Source: Paramecium sonneborni
Lineage: Eukaryota > Ciliophora > Oligohymenophorea > Peniculida > Parameciidae
NCBI GenBank assembly: GCA_905182985.1
Contig: CAJJDN010000150.1
Coordinates: 62,001 to 126,000 of the forward strand
Reading direction: 5' to 3'
Length of the DNA: 64,000 nucleotides
This document shows positions 33,811-46,200 of this stretch, piece after piece; position 1 is the first letter of the stretch; each line of letters opens with the position of its first letter. The notes beneath the pieces were generated by a model, which worked only from the letters and a program-made list of their open reading frames with translations, was not told the DNA's origin and ran no database searches. The translations under genes were made by a program, and so were the position numbers.

Positions 33811-36736
33811 ATGACAGAAATAACGAAGAATGAAATCCTGAAGTTTTTAAGTTCAGAGTAGATGCTAGAATAAGGAATATTAAGGATGAAATAATTAATA
33901 GAATTAAAAAATGAATTAGCTTGTAAAACCATATGTTTAGTATTATATGAAATATTGAAAGATTAGAATTTTGAACCTACAACTAAATTGTTAGCAATAA
34001 AGGTATGCATTATAAGAATAATATAAAGTTAAGCTAAGAACTAATGAATCTTAAAGATGAATAATTTGTATTTCTTTATGGAGAATTTGTTTTAAATGCC
34101 CTTAAACAATATGTTGAATTCAGACCTTAAGATAGCAATCCTTTGAAAGGTTAAACTTATTTTGGTGAAAATGGCAGTAATATTTAAAATCTAATATAGA
34201 TTAGGAACTTAAGCAAGTTGGAATATAACTTGTGAGTATGAGTCTATAGTGCATTTAGGTTTGGGCTCAAGTCTTTGCTGTAAATCGAAAAGGACGCCCT
34301 TCTGAATATTTAGTACTTTATGGTGAACTTAAAGAGAAAGGTGTTTAATTACACACAAAATTTTAATTTTAAGGTATGTAAAATGTAGATATTTATCCCT
34401 TGTTTAACGTTTGTTTTCAACCTCTAAATTAATAGACTTTTAAGTAAATTAAATTTAAAAATTTAACACCAGATGATGCAATAAGATTAGCTCATAATTA
34501 TTTATAAAAAAAGGAAGAAATCCAAATTTACTTATCTCAATATTGTTAATATTAGAGAGTCTATGAAAATTTTGATTTATCATTAATATTATTCATAATT
34601 GAAAAGATTAATTTTGATATTGAATCATTAGTTGATTAATTGGGAGATTTCGGCAAAGAAGATATAGCATCAAAAGTGTCAATGGAATTAGACAACCTTA
34701 ATATAATTAAGAAATTAATAATTGCTATTATTTCTGAACCAAATTATTCTTAATTTGATATATGGATTAAATTAAGATAGTAGTGTAAATAACATTAAGA
34801 TACTTCGACTTAGATTAATGAAATAAAGGCTCTATTATAATAGAAATTTGATGAAACTCACTAAAAGAATACAAATAACAGCCTTAATAATGAACTACTT
34901 AAAAAAAAATAACTATTAGAATAGATTGAAAAATAGATTGAATAAAAACAATAACAATTAGTCTAACTTATTGATTAATTATCGTAATAACAATAAGCTC
35001 AATTATCATCTAATTCTTCGGATTCCAATGTTCTTTCGACAATATAAAGATAGAGTTAATCTCTTGAAAATTAAATATAAGAACAAAACAACAAAATTTA
35101 AGAATTTATCAATATGTTGTAAAATAAAAACCATGAATAAAATATTTAAATACAAACTCTGTAGTCTTAAATCAATCGATAAAAAAACGATTCATCAAAA
35201 AATCATATAAATTAAGCTTAAACCTAATAATTATAATTAAAAATAGATGAACTAATAAATGACTTAGAAATAATCACTTTGAAATATAAATTTTAATGTT
35301 AGATAGAAGAAATTAAAATCAAATAAGAATTAATTGTTAAAGAAAATTATAACTTATAAATTTAAATTAATGAATAAGATTTATTAATAATTAAGAATGA
35401 TCACAAAAAAGAATAAAAGGAAAATGGTGAGTTAAAATCACAGATCTAATAGTTATAAGAACAGAATGAATAATTGCAAATTCAAATCTAATAGTTATAA
35501 AAACAGAATGAATAATTGCAAATTCAAATCTAATAGTTATCAAAACAGAATGAATAGTTTTTATTAGATAAAGAATAAATTCAAAAAGAGTAAAATAATC
35601 AAAAATTAAAAACTAATAACAGTAAAGAAATTAAAATTAAAATTTAAGAGGTTTTAGAAGGAAGTCCCAAATCTCCTAAAATACCTTCACCCTTAAGCAA
35701 TTAATTTCCAAATGAATTAAAAAAATTTTAACATTTTCCACAAAAACTAGATTTATCAAACTTTTAAGTTTAATTTAAACCTAAAATTCCTTTGACTGAG
35801 GATAAAATATTAATGATTTTTCCTCACTAGAATCCTCAAGAGTATTATGAGCATAAGAAAAAAACTTAAAAATTTGGTTAAATGATTTAACCTTTTTAAA
35901 TAAAGTAATTAGATAGGATAAATCCTGAGGCTTAAAAATTTTTTAAATTAAGTTGTTTGGGATAGTAAAATATTTTATTTGAAAATGATTAACTCAAAAT
36001 TTGTTTGGATCATAGAACATAAATTCTTGAGGAAAAGTTTTATTATACTTTTGGTTTATATATAAATAATAAAAAATAACAAACAGAGAATTTTAAAATT
36101 GAATTTGAGAATACTGAAAGTAAATAATTTATTAAATTTAAGGATTCAAGTATTTTTGGTCTTCATTACAAAGAAATGAAAATTCTATTGGATCTAAATC
36201 AACAAAATAAATTGAAATTGCAGTTAGATCAAATGATGATTTACAAACAGACTTTGTTAAATTAACAATTTCTAACCTAAATTAAAATTTGAAAATATAA
36301 ATCCCAATTCATATATGCTAACAAATTCAATATGAAAATACAAGTTTAAGTAAATTCGAAACAAAATGGAATGAAATAGTTGAGGAGAAGGCATTTATAA
36401 CTCCTATATTTTCAATAAATATGGAAACATTTATAAATATAGACCATTTTATGAAGAAAATTCCAAATTTAATTTTAGATAACAATAAAGTGTAGGATTA
36501 TGATTAAGGATTTGATGATTTAGAAATTAAAGGCGTAGGTTAATATCAACGATTCTAATTTTTTATTATAGTAATAATTGTAAAATTATTTTCAGTTTGA
36601 ATTAATCCCCTAGAATAAAATGTAAATTTAGATCCGTTATAATAAGACATAAAGTGAAGATTATTAATTAATATTAAAAAAAATTGCAAAAGAGTACGCA
36701 TTTATATTTGGTTAATTTCAACCAACAACAAATTGA
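33811..36736 (+). CDS. VHS-domain protein with coiled coil and adaptin-appendage-like C-terminus
   Basis: Predicted 942 aa from five exons (introns 34003-34028, 34177-34199, 36120-36142, 36571-36595; 26, 23, 23, 25 nt), integral frame. Residues 1-150 resemble a VHS/ENTH superhelix, ending in the diagnostic CIQVWAQVFAVN then YGELKEKGVQL. A long Gln/Asn-rich coiled coil (~320-640) includes a 14-residue tandem repeat (QLQKQNEQLQIQIQ, near 35445-35560). From ~680, IPLTEDKILMIFP introduces a C-terminal region with KLTISNLNQNLKIQIPIHI and FETKWNE, resembling a clathrin-adaptor appendage (beta-sandwich plus platform). Likely a monomeric cargo adaptor at Golgi/endosome, GGA/TOM1-like. The appendage call is the weaker part. 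Confidence 0.68.
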
Positions 36737-36767
36737 AATAATATGAAATTATTAAGTATTATATAGA

Positions 36768-37552
36768 TCATTTTTTAAAATTAAAAAAGTCTACTGGCAA
36801 TCCAGTTTTTGAAGTTTTTGGAATAGATGATTATTTTGTATTTTTATCTGAAAGTCTAATTTTAAGTTCTCTTGTAGAGAGTAAAAGCAAATCAAGTATT
36901 TTATCTGAAACATCTGTATTGATTTTGTAATTCTTATTTTGGTAAATATTTATATTGTCTTATTTATTATTGGTGGTTTCATCAAATAATTTAGTTGGAT
37001 AAATTTTTTTGCAAATAGATTTAATCTATTCTTTAGATTAAATTTATTTAGAGATGAGGATAGGAGTTTTATAAGAAGTGATTCTTTCATTACAAATTTA
37101 AATATCAGGTTCAGTCTTGATAACAGTTTTATCTTTGTTAAAGCTTTGGTAGTCAAAATTTTATGATAATTTTGGAGATTGATAAGAATTTGAATTTAAT
37201 TGTTACTTGACTAAGTAGCCATTAATAAGTTTAGATTTTGAGGGTTGTTATTTAATAGCTTAATTAATTGATTACTATATTGTTTCAACATCTTATGATT
37301 TTTATCTTCTTGAGGAATGTAATTTAGTTGTAGTGATGTTTTTCTAACTTTAGAATTTGTGTTAGTGAATCTAGGAATCTTTTTTATTATGTAGAGATTG
37401 ATTAACATTTTTTTTGGATTTAAGTAATTTTAATCTAAGGATGATATAAATTAATACTAATCAGTAATATGATCAGGATTTCTATTTGAGGATCCTTAGG
37501 ATTAAATGTGGCAAGTGATTTAATTGGATGGTACATAATATGCATGATTCAT
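36768..37552 (-). CDS. unknown disordered protein, tandem paralogue A
   Basis: Predicted 253 aa with one 23-nt intron (37435-37457); integral frame. Mostly Q/N/S/K-rich and disordered. The C-terminal ~50 residues are conserved with the upstream gene: DKILDLLLLSTRELKIRLS, then SIPKTSKTGLPVDFFN. Both also share an internal KTEP(N)D segment. The stop lies 31 bp from the convergent VHS gene. No family recognised. The conserved block looks like a short helical binding motif. Confidence 0.65.
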
Positions 37553-37582
37553 GATGTTAAAAAATAAAAAAATATATATTAA

Positions 37583-38491
37583 TCAATGTAATATTGAATT
37601 AGGTAAAAGAGCATTAAAAAAGTCATTTGGAAATTTGGAAATTCCACGTTTAGGAATTAATAATTTATTAGATTACCTTGCATTAATTTTAGAATTTCCT
37701 ACTTTATTTATTTCAGATAATTTAGTTTTTAAATCTTAAGTAGAGAGACATAACAAATCTAAAATCTTCTCTTTGGTTGATGATGAATTAAATTAATGAG
37801 GATTGAGTTTATTTTCTTGTGTTTCTTAAAGATGTGGAATATTTTATTCTATTTTAATGAAAATGCGATTAGATTAATCAGAGGATTAAACTTCTTTTTT
37901 TATATTTCGAGTAATAGTAATATGATTAGATAATATGGATGACAATTTCTCATTAGGTTCAGTAGGGATTGATTGTCTATGTAATCGAAAGAGTATTTCT
38001 TGAGATTCATCTTATTTAGATACAGTTTGAATATCAAAATCATTAGGTTCTGTTTTCATTTTGTCTAAAGGTGTATTATTAAGTTTTCTATCAGTTCTAA
38101 ATTTAATGTTATTTAAAGGATGACTATGAAATTTATTATTTTGTTTAGGTGTACAAACTTATTCATCAGATTTAAGTCTCTTACTTGTTGCCATTTTATT
38201 GAGAGTAAAATCATTAATAATTTTAAACTTTGATATAGATCCTTCTGTAAGTGGTGTGTTAAGATTAGGAGTAGTTTTGATAATTTTATTACGATAACTA
38301 AATATAATTGTTTAATACAGATCTTTCACTTAAACAGGAGAATTCAAATGTTAAGTATTAATTGGTGTTTTACGTCTTCCTCCTTAGCTATTTGAAGAAG
38401 TTTCTTCTTTTTTGTTAAAACTACCCTTATTAGCTAAGTTTGGAGAACAAATATTGGAAGGAGGTCTAATAAAATAGGGTTATTGTTTCAT
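37583..38491 (-). CDS. unknown disordered protein, tandem paralogue B
   Basis: Intronless frame of 302 aa from ATG 38491. Low-complexity, basic and serine-rich, with MATSKRLKSDEQVCTPKQNN and several TP sites (KTPINT, NNTPLD) that could be proline-directed kinase targets. C-terminal block KEKILDLLCLSTQDLKTKLS ... ISKFPNDFFNALL matches paralogue A, whose start lies 30 bp downstream. Shares a 22-bp divergent intergenic region with the gene at 38514. Function unknown. Confidence 0.65.
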
Positions 38492-38513
38492 TTATATACA
38501 ATATTATTATATA

Positions 38514-40322
38514 ATGAGATTTCTTATTGTTAATGGTTTCAATGCTACACAAGTTAATGGGAAAACATTTGATCATTTTAGAACAAGCATTCAATAAGTT
38601 AAATTTTTAATAATGTAGATGATATCATCCTAGAAAGAAGTTGCTGATACTGAATGTGAATATCACATTAGAGATCGACATTCATTAGATGATTTCTTAT
38701 ATGAACCAGAAACGAGTTTGATTAGAATGGAATATGGTTTAAAATTCGATTCTTTAGATATAGTCTTTATTATTGCATCCCCAAATTAAAAACCATGGCA
38801 TCCTAATATGAGGAAAGTAATAAAACTTCTATTATTTTAAATAAAGGTCCTTACATTAATCCGTATGTGTCTGAAAACTAAGAAATTATTATTCACCACT
38901 TCTTTTGGAGCTTAAGCTATTGCTTATCTTTGTTCAACAAATTTTTCTGTGGTAACTAAATGTTTTTTTATTTTAGCATGCAAATATCACTAATAATCAT
39001 GGAGATGGTTGTAAATTAGTTGATTTCCCAAAATATACTTTATAAGCTTTTAAAAATGGACCTAATGAATACTTTTTAGATTCAACTACTGGAGATCTTT
39101 ATTTTTATAGTAAAGTTACTGATGAATGGTTACCTAAAGCTAATACTGGTCTTCATAATAGAAGAGATGCTATGGAATATTAATCTATTGGAAGATTTGT
39201 TGTTAAATCACCTACATATAAACCTAAATAAAATATTTTAGCTAATCAAAATGATATGTTTTGTTCTATTAAGAAATAATTCTTGCATCATTGGTTATTT
39301 AAAGGAGTCTAAATGGAATTCTCTGTAAATCTAATTAATTAATGGGATATTCATGCTATTACTTTCACTAATCCAGATAGAGTAATTATTTTACTTCTAT
39401 ATTATTCATAGAAATTCTTAGCTCTGGCTGAAAATAATCTTAGAGGACCATTAATTATTGAAAGTGATAATATTATTGCTACCATGTTCGAATTAGAATC
39501 TAAATAGAAGGATACTATGAAAATACTATCCAATTTTATAGATAATGCTGTTAAATTAATACGATTTAATAATAATTACAATTCAGTTAGTATTACTAAT
39601 GAAAAATATTTTTCATCAAATAAGGGATTAGATAATATAGAACTTGTTTTTTAATAAAAAAAGAAAAGCTCTAATCTTAATCCTGAAGATTTACATAAAA
39701 AATAATAAAAGAATTTCATGCTTGAATATAGAAAATTACTTAATACTGCTATCTAAGAAACAGAAAGAGATAAAATATTCCATGTAGGATTCTCAGTTAA
39801 AAAAGATCGATTACCAGAGTATTAAATTATTAATATAGTTTCGTTTAGCAAAATAATATATAAGATAAAAATTACAAAGTCACCAGGAGAAAATCTTTTT
39901 AATTGAAAAAAGCATAATTTTTAAGACAACAAAGTTAAATTAATGTTGGTGGAGATGATGATTAATAAATCAAAGATCTATAAGATGAATCACCTAGAAG
40001 AAAATTGCCATTCTAAAATGTGGTTGTTACTGCTAATACAAGTAAAAGACTATTTCATTCTAAAATGAATTCACATCCTAAAACACCATTAACTATTGAA
40101 AATGAAGAATATCCTCCTTAAGATCCTGATGTTTAAACTCTTTGTCAATCTACAGCCAGAAAAATATTACATCCGACTCTTGATGATGAATTCCTTGGAT
40201 CCAAAAAAATCTGGGTTCCTGGCTATTTATCTAAAGATAGAATTAGAAATGGAAAACCTCCTTACACTTAACGTTCTATGCGTACATAAATTTTAAGAAA
40301 TCATACAGACTCTTTGGTTTGA
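38514..40322 (+). CDS. class I glutamine amidotransferase-like protein, nucleophile Cys replaced
   Basis: Predicted 577 aa, introns 38952-38976 (25 nt), 39382-39411 (30 nt) and 39819-39838 (20 nt), integral frame. N-terminal ~260 residues fit a GATase1-like fold: FLIVNGFNA strand, SLDIVFIIASPNQKPWHPNM, then LLFTTSFGAQAIAYL at the nucleophile elbow. The usual G-x-C-x-G-x-Q is T-S-F-G-A-Q, so the cysteine is Ser/Phe and glutaminase chemistry is unlikely. Then FSVNLINQWDIHAITFTNPD and GPLIIESDNIIATMFE. The C-terminal 250 residues are basic and disordered, with short conserved-looking strings (KIWVPGYLSKDR). Possibly structural, for example ciliary; that is a guess. Confidence 0.55.
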
Positions 40323-40479
40323 ATATCAATATATTAATTTAATTATTCATTTTATTAAAATTTTAATTTATTATTTTTAATACTTTAAACGTTTTTATTT
40401 AGCTCTCAAAAATATTACATTATATTTCATTCATTTTAAATTATATATATAATATAAAAATCAAAATTAATCCCCACCA

Positions 40480-42131
40480 TCATAGAGCATCAAACATTAT
40501 ATCTTAAAATTACTTAAAATTTATCTAATAATAATAAAAAAACGACAAATACTTGATTGTTTTCATATATGGAAAATTACTATTTTAATTGCTGTTTTTT
40601 ATTATGATACAATTAACTCATTTTTGTTAGAGAAATATGACCTTCTACATCTGATAATATGTGAAATGCCTCTTTTATATTCTCTGTTGTGATCAATGCA
40701 TTACGATCTATAACTCCTATTAAAAATTCTTAAAAATCTATCTCACCATTCCTATTAATGTCTACACCTCTAAAAACAGTATCTACATGTTCTTTTACCT
40801 CCTATAAATTTGAAAAATGTTTCATATATGCTTGTGTTAGTTCTTATCTATTTATCTTTCCATCATGATTAATATCAAATTATCCAAAGATTTAATACAA
40901 AGATTATTCTTAATCAGATTAAAAGGTAGTGATCATGTACTACAAGAAACAACATTACAAAAAGGAAAGAGGATGATTCTAATCAAGTTATTTACAAATT
41001 TAATCTTATTCTTCTTATGATTGTTCAATTTTATTTTTGATCCAATTATCATTCAAAGCTAAATGTAATTTGATTCGTTTTTTTGGATCACATTTTAAAA
41101 ATTTTTTAATAGTTTCTACACAATTATTTGGTAAACAATCTGTTATCAATTCATCAGATATTTAATATTTTGTAATAGATTCTAGTAATTCATCCTTATT
41201 TGATCCTTAAAATGGAAACTATCCAGAAAGCATTTTATAAAGCATTACACCTATACTCCAAACATCCCTCTCTGAAGTATATATTTCAGGTTGATTTATT
41301 GCTTCTGGAGCAAGGTACATTAAACTATCTTTTGTTGAAATCATTTATTTAACATAAATAGGCTTGTAATCTACTAATTTAATGTAATTTGAATTTGATT
41401 AATTGTATTTTTAAAAGGATACTAAAGATAATCCACAATGATTAAGTTCTAATTTATGTACATACTAAATAATTTCAATGACTTATTTCAATATCAGTGC
41501 TGCCTATTATTAGGTATAAACTGATATAGATAGATATTATTGAAGAGAACCTCCATTGCAAAAATCATGAATAATTTAATAATTGCAAGAATCTTAAAAT
41601 ATTTCGTCTAGCTTGATTAAATTAGGATGGTTCTAAAATTTATAGATTTATAAATACTAATTAAGTTTTACATATAGATTCTACAAGTTGATCACCTTCA
41701 TATGTTTTAGAAATAAATTCAGCCACTCTAATTTTGCCACTAAGATTGTGTTAAACAAGTGCCATTTATTCGTTAAACTTGATTCGACATTTAGATTATT
41801 CTTTATTTAAAACAGAATAGTATTTTGAAAAGTGAACATTTTTAATTGAAATCCATGTTTTGAGTGTACCACGTTGACCTGAATTTTCAATAATTTAATC
41901 TGCCCAAACCATACGTTTAATAGGTTTGGCAGATGGACTAGCTACAATTTTGGCTTTAAGATTTAAGTTAGATGAGTGGGTACCTAACTTATTAGTTTTG
42001 ATATTGGTTTCAGATTTATGATTTCTTTAAACATCTTAAGTAGGATCAAGTTAAGGAGATTATTAAGGTATTATTTCTTATTATTCCTTTAGTTCTTAAT
42101 TATTTTTGGTTTTCGCTGAACAGATTCCCAT
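40480..42131 (-). CDS. CDPK-like pseudokinase 3 (MGIC anchor, EF-hands)
   Basis: Predicted 532 aa; introns 41633-41657 (25 nt) and 40525-40552 (28 nt), integral frame. MGICSAKTK start, lipidation-competent. Kinase-like region: SGKIRVAEFIS in place of the VAIK strand, NHPNLIKLDEIFQD directly after the first intron, HRDLKPEN replaced by HCGLSLVS (~222), DFG by DYK (~245). LAPEAINQPEIYTSERDVWS and GVMLYKMLSGQFPFQG are well preserved. EF-hand loops DINHDGKINRQE and DINRNGEIDFQE are canonical; the next (SDVEGHISLTKM) is degenerate. The end INFKQFQDIMFDAL matches the paralogue ending VEFEHLMKQML. Third member of the local pseudokinase set, on the opposite strand to the other two. Confidence 0.8.
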
Positions 42132-43060
42132 TAAATTTAATTATATACTTTCGGATTATTGGTACAAAGTTAAATATTATTAATGAATATATGAGACAAT
42201 ATAATAGTAAAATTAGATAAAAATAAAGTGATAATTTATAAAATCAATATTTGATGGATTGAAAGAATGCTTAGAGAGATTAGGATCATAATTCTAGGGA
42301 TTCATATAATAAGATTATAAAAGTTGATAAAAAATTAGGATATTAAATTATATAATTGAGTCATAAGAATAATTATACTGTAATAGATCTAAGAATAAGT
42401 GAATTTGAATTTAATAAATCAAATTTAGAAAACATTTAAGTTTAATTTTGAGAGCAGGTTATCAAATAAATTTTAGTCTTTAATAAAGTATTGAATAAAA
42501 TAATTAAGTGTAATTAAAGAATTAAGTAACAAAGAGAATTATGATGGATCCTGATAAACAAATATATAAATATTATGAATTGTGTATGAATAATAAATAA
42601 AATGATGAGATAGTTTTATGTTTAGAGTTTAAGATTAAAATAAACTGAAATATTTATGATTTGTTAAAAAGAAAGTCAAAAAAATTCAAATAAGTCCAAA
42701 AAATATAGCTTTTCAAATATGTTTACTGAAGGAATATAATAGAGTAATAAGAAACATTTTATTGATTTAATTTAATATATTTTATATTATCCCTAGCAGG
42801 TTAGAATAATAATAATAATAATAATTATATAAAAATTAAATTCCAATTTCTATAATATAATCAATAATGAATACTAAAGTTATAGCTAGTATCCATATAC
42901 TAAAAACTTTCTGAAATTAGAATTTTCGTTGTCTAATAAAAAATTAAGACCTCAAATTAGAATCCTACCGATATTTATCAATTTAGATGATAAATTTAAG
43001 TATATATCTAAAATTATTATAAATTATTTTCGTTTGATTATATTAACAAATATAAGGGGT
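42132..43060. other. intergenic with possible gene remnant
   Basis: About 930 bp. Plus-strand frames at roughly 42190-42450 (SKIRQKQSDNLQNQYLMD-TGA-KNAQRDQD ... IIKVDKKLGYQIIQLSHKNN) and 42545-42720 (DPDKQIYKYYELCMNNKQND) look coding but hold TGA codons. Most likely a decayed gene. Nothing else recognised. Confidence 0.35.
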
Positions 43061-43174
43061 GGGGGTCTTTCGACCTGTAAAAATTTCTGTAAGTCACCGG
43101 TATGAGCCCAATCCACGGTAATCTTTAGTAAAAGGCGAAAAATTAGCACGTTATAGGTTGAGCTCGGTGATGAA
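43061..43174 (-). ncRNA. U5 spliceosomal snRNA
   Basis: On the minus strand a ~114-nt G/C-richer island holds the invariant U5 loop 1, CGCCTTTTACTAAAGAT, closed by a stem. Flanks also pair: TCACCG with CGGTGA, and GAGCTCAACC with GGATTGGGCTC. An Sm site AATTTTTA follows, and the 3' hairpin GGTCGAAAGACC ends the RNA. U5 loop 1 aligns exon ends in the spliceosome, here serving very short introns. Ends are approximate (a few nt). Confidence 0.93.
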
Positions 43175-43260
43175 TAAATTATTTATAATTGTTATTGGGT
43201 TTATATATTTAATTAAATATATTTATTTTATGGGTTTGAGTAATTTTATAATATAATATA

Positions 43261-46200
43261 TCAATTAGCAAATTTATAATTGTGTTTCATCTTTGGTTTT
43301 CCATAAAAGAAATGGTGATTTTCAGTACCTACACTTTCATTTAATGAATGATTGCTAAATCTATCTCTATGTGGAGACTGAATAGAATAATTAATTTAAT
43401 TTATTTTGTACTCGTCATTTATGAGTGAATCTGTCATTGCCCCTTTACTAATTTCATTTAAATGAGATGAATCTAACATTGGATTATGTAATTGTTTTTA
43501 TTCTATAGATTCAAAATCAACAAAATTATATTCTTATTTTTTTTTAATAGTTGCTTTATGTTTATTTGGTGAAATTCCAATATAATCATTCTTATGTGAA
43601 TCTGGTATAAAAAGTAATTAACTTTCTTAATGGACATCATTGTTTTAATCCAAAAATTTTAATTTCTTATTAGCTTTATGAGTTTCTATATATTTTGTAA
43701 TTTAGACTTAGAATGTTTCTATTTCTTCACTATTTAATGAAATTTAATGTTATGATTCAATAAGTTTATTATCTTTATTTAATGAATCCTCATCAATATC
43801 ACTTTATGAACTTTCTTAAACCATTTCTTTTGGATGATTAATTATATTATCACGTGATGATAAGATTGCTTCTTAAATTTTACCTATAGTTTTTACTGAA
43901 TAAGCTCTAAATGTTCTAAATATCATTAATAAAAATAAATATTCTTATAAAATGTTGAAATTGCCTTTTATATGCATCATTTCATAAATAGGATATCTTC
44001 TATCCAAAATATCCTAAATAATTAAAAAGAATTACAAGTCTTTTGAAATGTAATCTAAATCTAGTATCTTTATCAATTTATTTGATTACTTTAATACCTT
44101 CTGTATGTCCACTTTTAAAAATCTAATCTCTATAAGCAAATCTAATAGTTTCATATAAAACTTCTTAGAAATGAATATAACCATTTTAATCAGCCTTGAT
44201 TTTAAAATTTGAAGCACTTTTAGCAGCATCCCAAATATTATCATCATTAGCAGATCCTAAAGGAGGACCTAATTCTAATAGAAAATGAGCTAGATGTTTA
44301 GAATGCATTTAAGCACCTTTAGTTTCTGTTGAATATTTACACCAAGTAGTTCTAAATGGATCAATATTCTCTATGTATGTTTATAATACACTATTTTAAG
44401 AATTAAAGAATTCTATTTATATTAATTAATATATTTTACTTTCGAATTAATCAACTAATGCTGTTATGAATAAATTAAATGCAACAAAATTAGATATAAG
44501 TACAAATGTATAAAAGAATATATTTGCATATATCCATTTAACTCCACAAAAATTAGGTGTTTCAGGTGTACAAAATTCATTATGTTCAGATACATCTATC
44601 ATTATTCTAATCCAATTGTTTTTAGTACAAATTTTAAATAAAATCAATAAAGCTTTACCAATATTTGTGAAATTCATATAATCTGTAACATATGTTCCTT
44701 TTTCAATCATACCAAAATATTCACATCCAATAAATCCATAAAATAAAAGAATTGAAAAAAAAAAGCATAAAATTTATAATAGAAAAGATGCTGAAAAATT
44801 CAGAATTCTTAATAATCTAGTTAATCCTTTAAATTGTTAAATAATTAATAAAGTTCTTAGATTTCTACATGCAAATGCTAATCTAAGAATTAAAAAGTAT
44901 TTATCATTTATTGTTGATTTAAAGTAATATTGACTCCAATTGATTGATAAAAACAAAATGAAATCAATTAAAGCAATCAAACTCAATATAAATTCAATTT
45001 CTCTCCATATATATCCCCAATATCTTCTAATACCAAATGCTAATATTTTAAAACATGTGTCTATTATAAGAAAGCAACTTAGGGTATGATAAATATATTC
45101 TAAAGTTTGTAACAAATCTAAGGAAGCCTCATCATAAAAGAAAGTTAAAATTCCTAAATAGAAATATAATATTTAAATACCAGTATTGATAAATATTGAT
45201 AATAAAATCATTCTCTCATAGAATGTTTATTTAATAATATTTGATGCTAGTCTTCTGATAAATGATTTTGGAGGATCAGAATAATTAGGAACTTCTTTTT
45301 ATATAATTTTAGTAATATTTGCAAACAATTATTGATCATTGGTTAAAATCTATTTTTACAATTTTGTTTTATAAGTCTAAAAATTAATAAATAAAATTCC
45401 TGCGAAAAATCCTAGAAAGAAAAGTACTCCAACTAAAATAAATAGCATAAAATAGATTAAAGTTACCCATCTATTATCATATAAAATTGGTCCTTTATCT
45501 TCTCCTCTTGAATTCAAACAAATCTACATAATATATACCCAATCATCACAAGCTGTCATTCTGTATAAAGCTAACATTGCATTTCCCATATTATCAAAAT
45601 TATATAAATTATTTATCCATTCTTCACCTTATTCTAAACATTTCTATTTATTGATTCCAAAATTTAAAGGATGTTAGCAATAACTCATCTTATCTTTATA
45701 TAACATTACACCAAAAATTGCAAAAATGAGCCATACCATTATTTATACAAATAAAATATTCATTAAATCAACAAGAGATTTAGATATGGCACTATTTATA
45801 TATTTAAGTTATTCAAATAAATATAAAAAACGAAAAGGTCTAGTATATTTTAATGCTTTCAAATATTTAAATGCTTCGTATTCAATTATGAAATTAGAAA
45901 TGTAACATAACTAATAAACAAAATCAATTACTCTCCAAAATTCACTTGTAAATGCTCCTTTATCTCTCATAAAACCTAATGAAATTATTTTTAATGTAGA
46001 GTCTATTAATAATAAAGAATTTATTGTCAATTCTACATAATTTGAAATTTATTAAATTTTATCTTATTCTATTTTATTTTCATAATCAAAATAAGTATAT
46101 ATACACATATTTATAAGTGCAACAAAAAATGTTATTTAAATTAATTTGATGTATAATTAATAATTGATACAACGATAACATAATTTTCTAAAATAGTTTT

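Noticed and set aside
37551..37739. 62-codon plus-strand frame (MMLKNKKIYINQC...)
   Set aside because: Antisense to the conserved C-terminal block of the unknown tandem paralogue B.
42780..42840. (AAT)n run as a coding polyQ or polyN tract
   Set aside because: Short, and the surrounding frames contain TGA codons; treated as intergenic.
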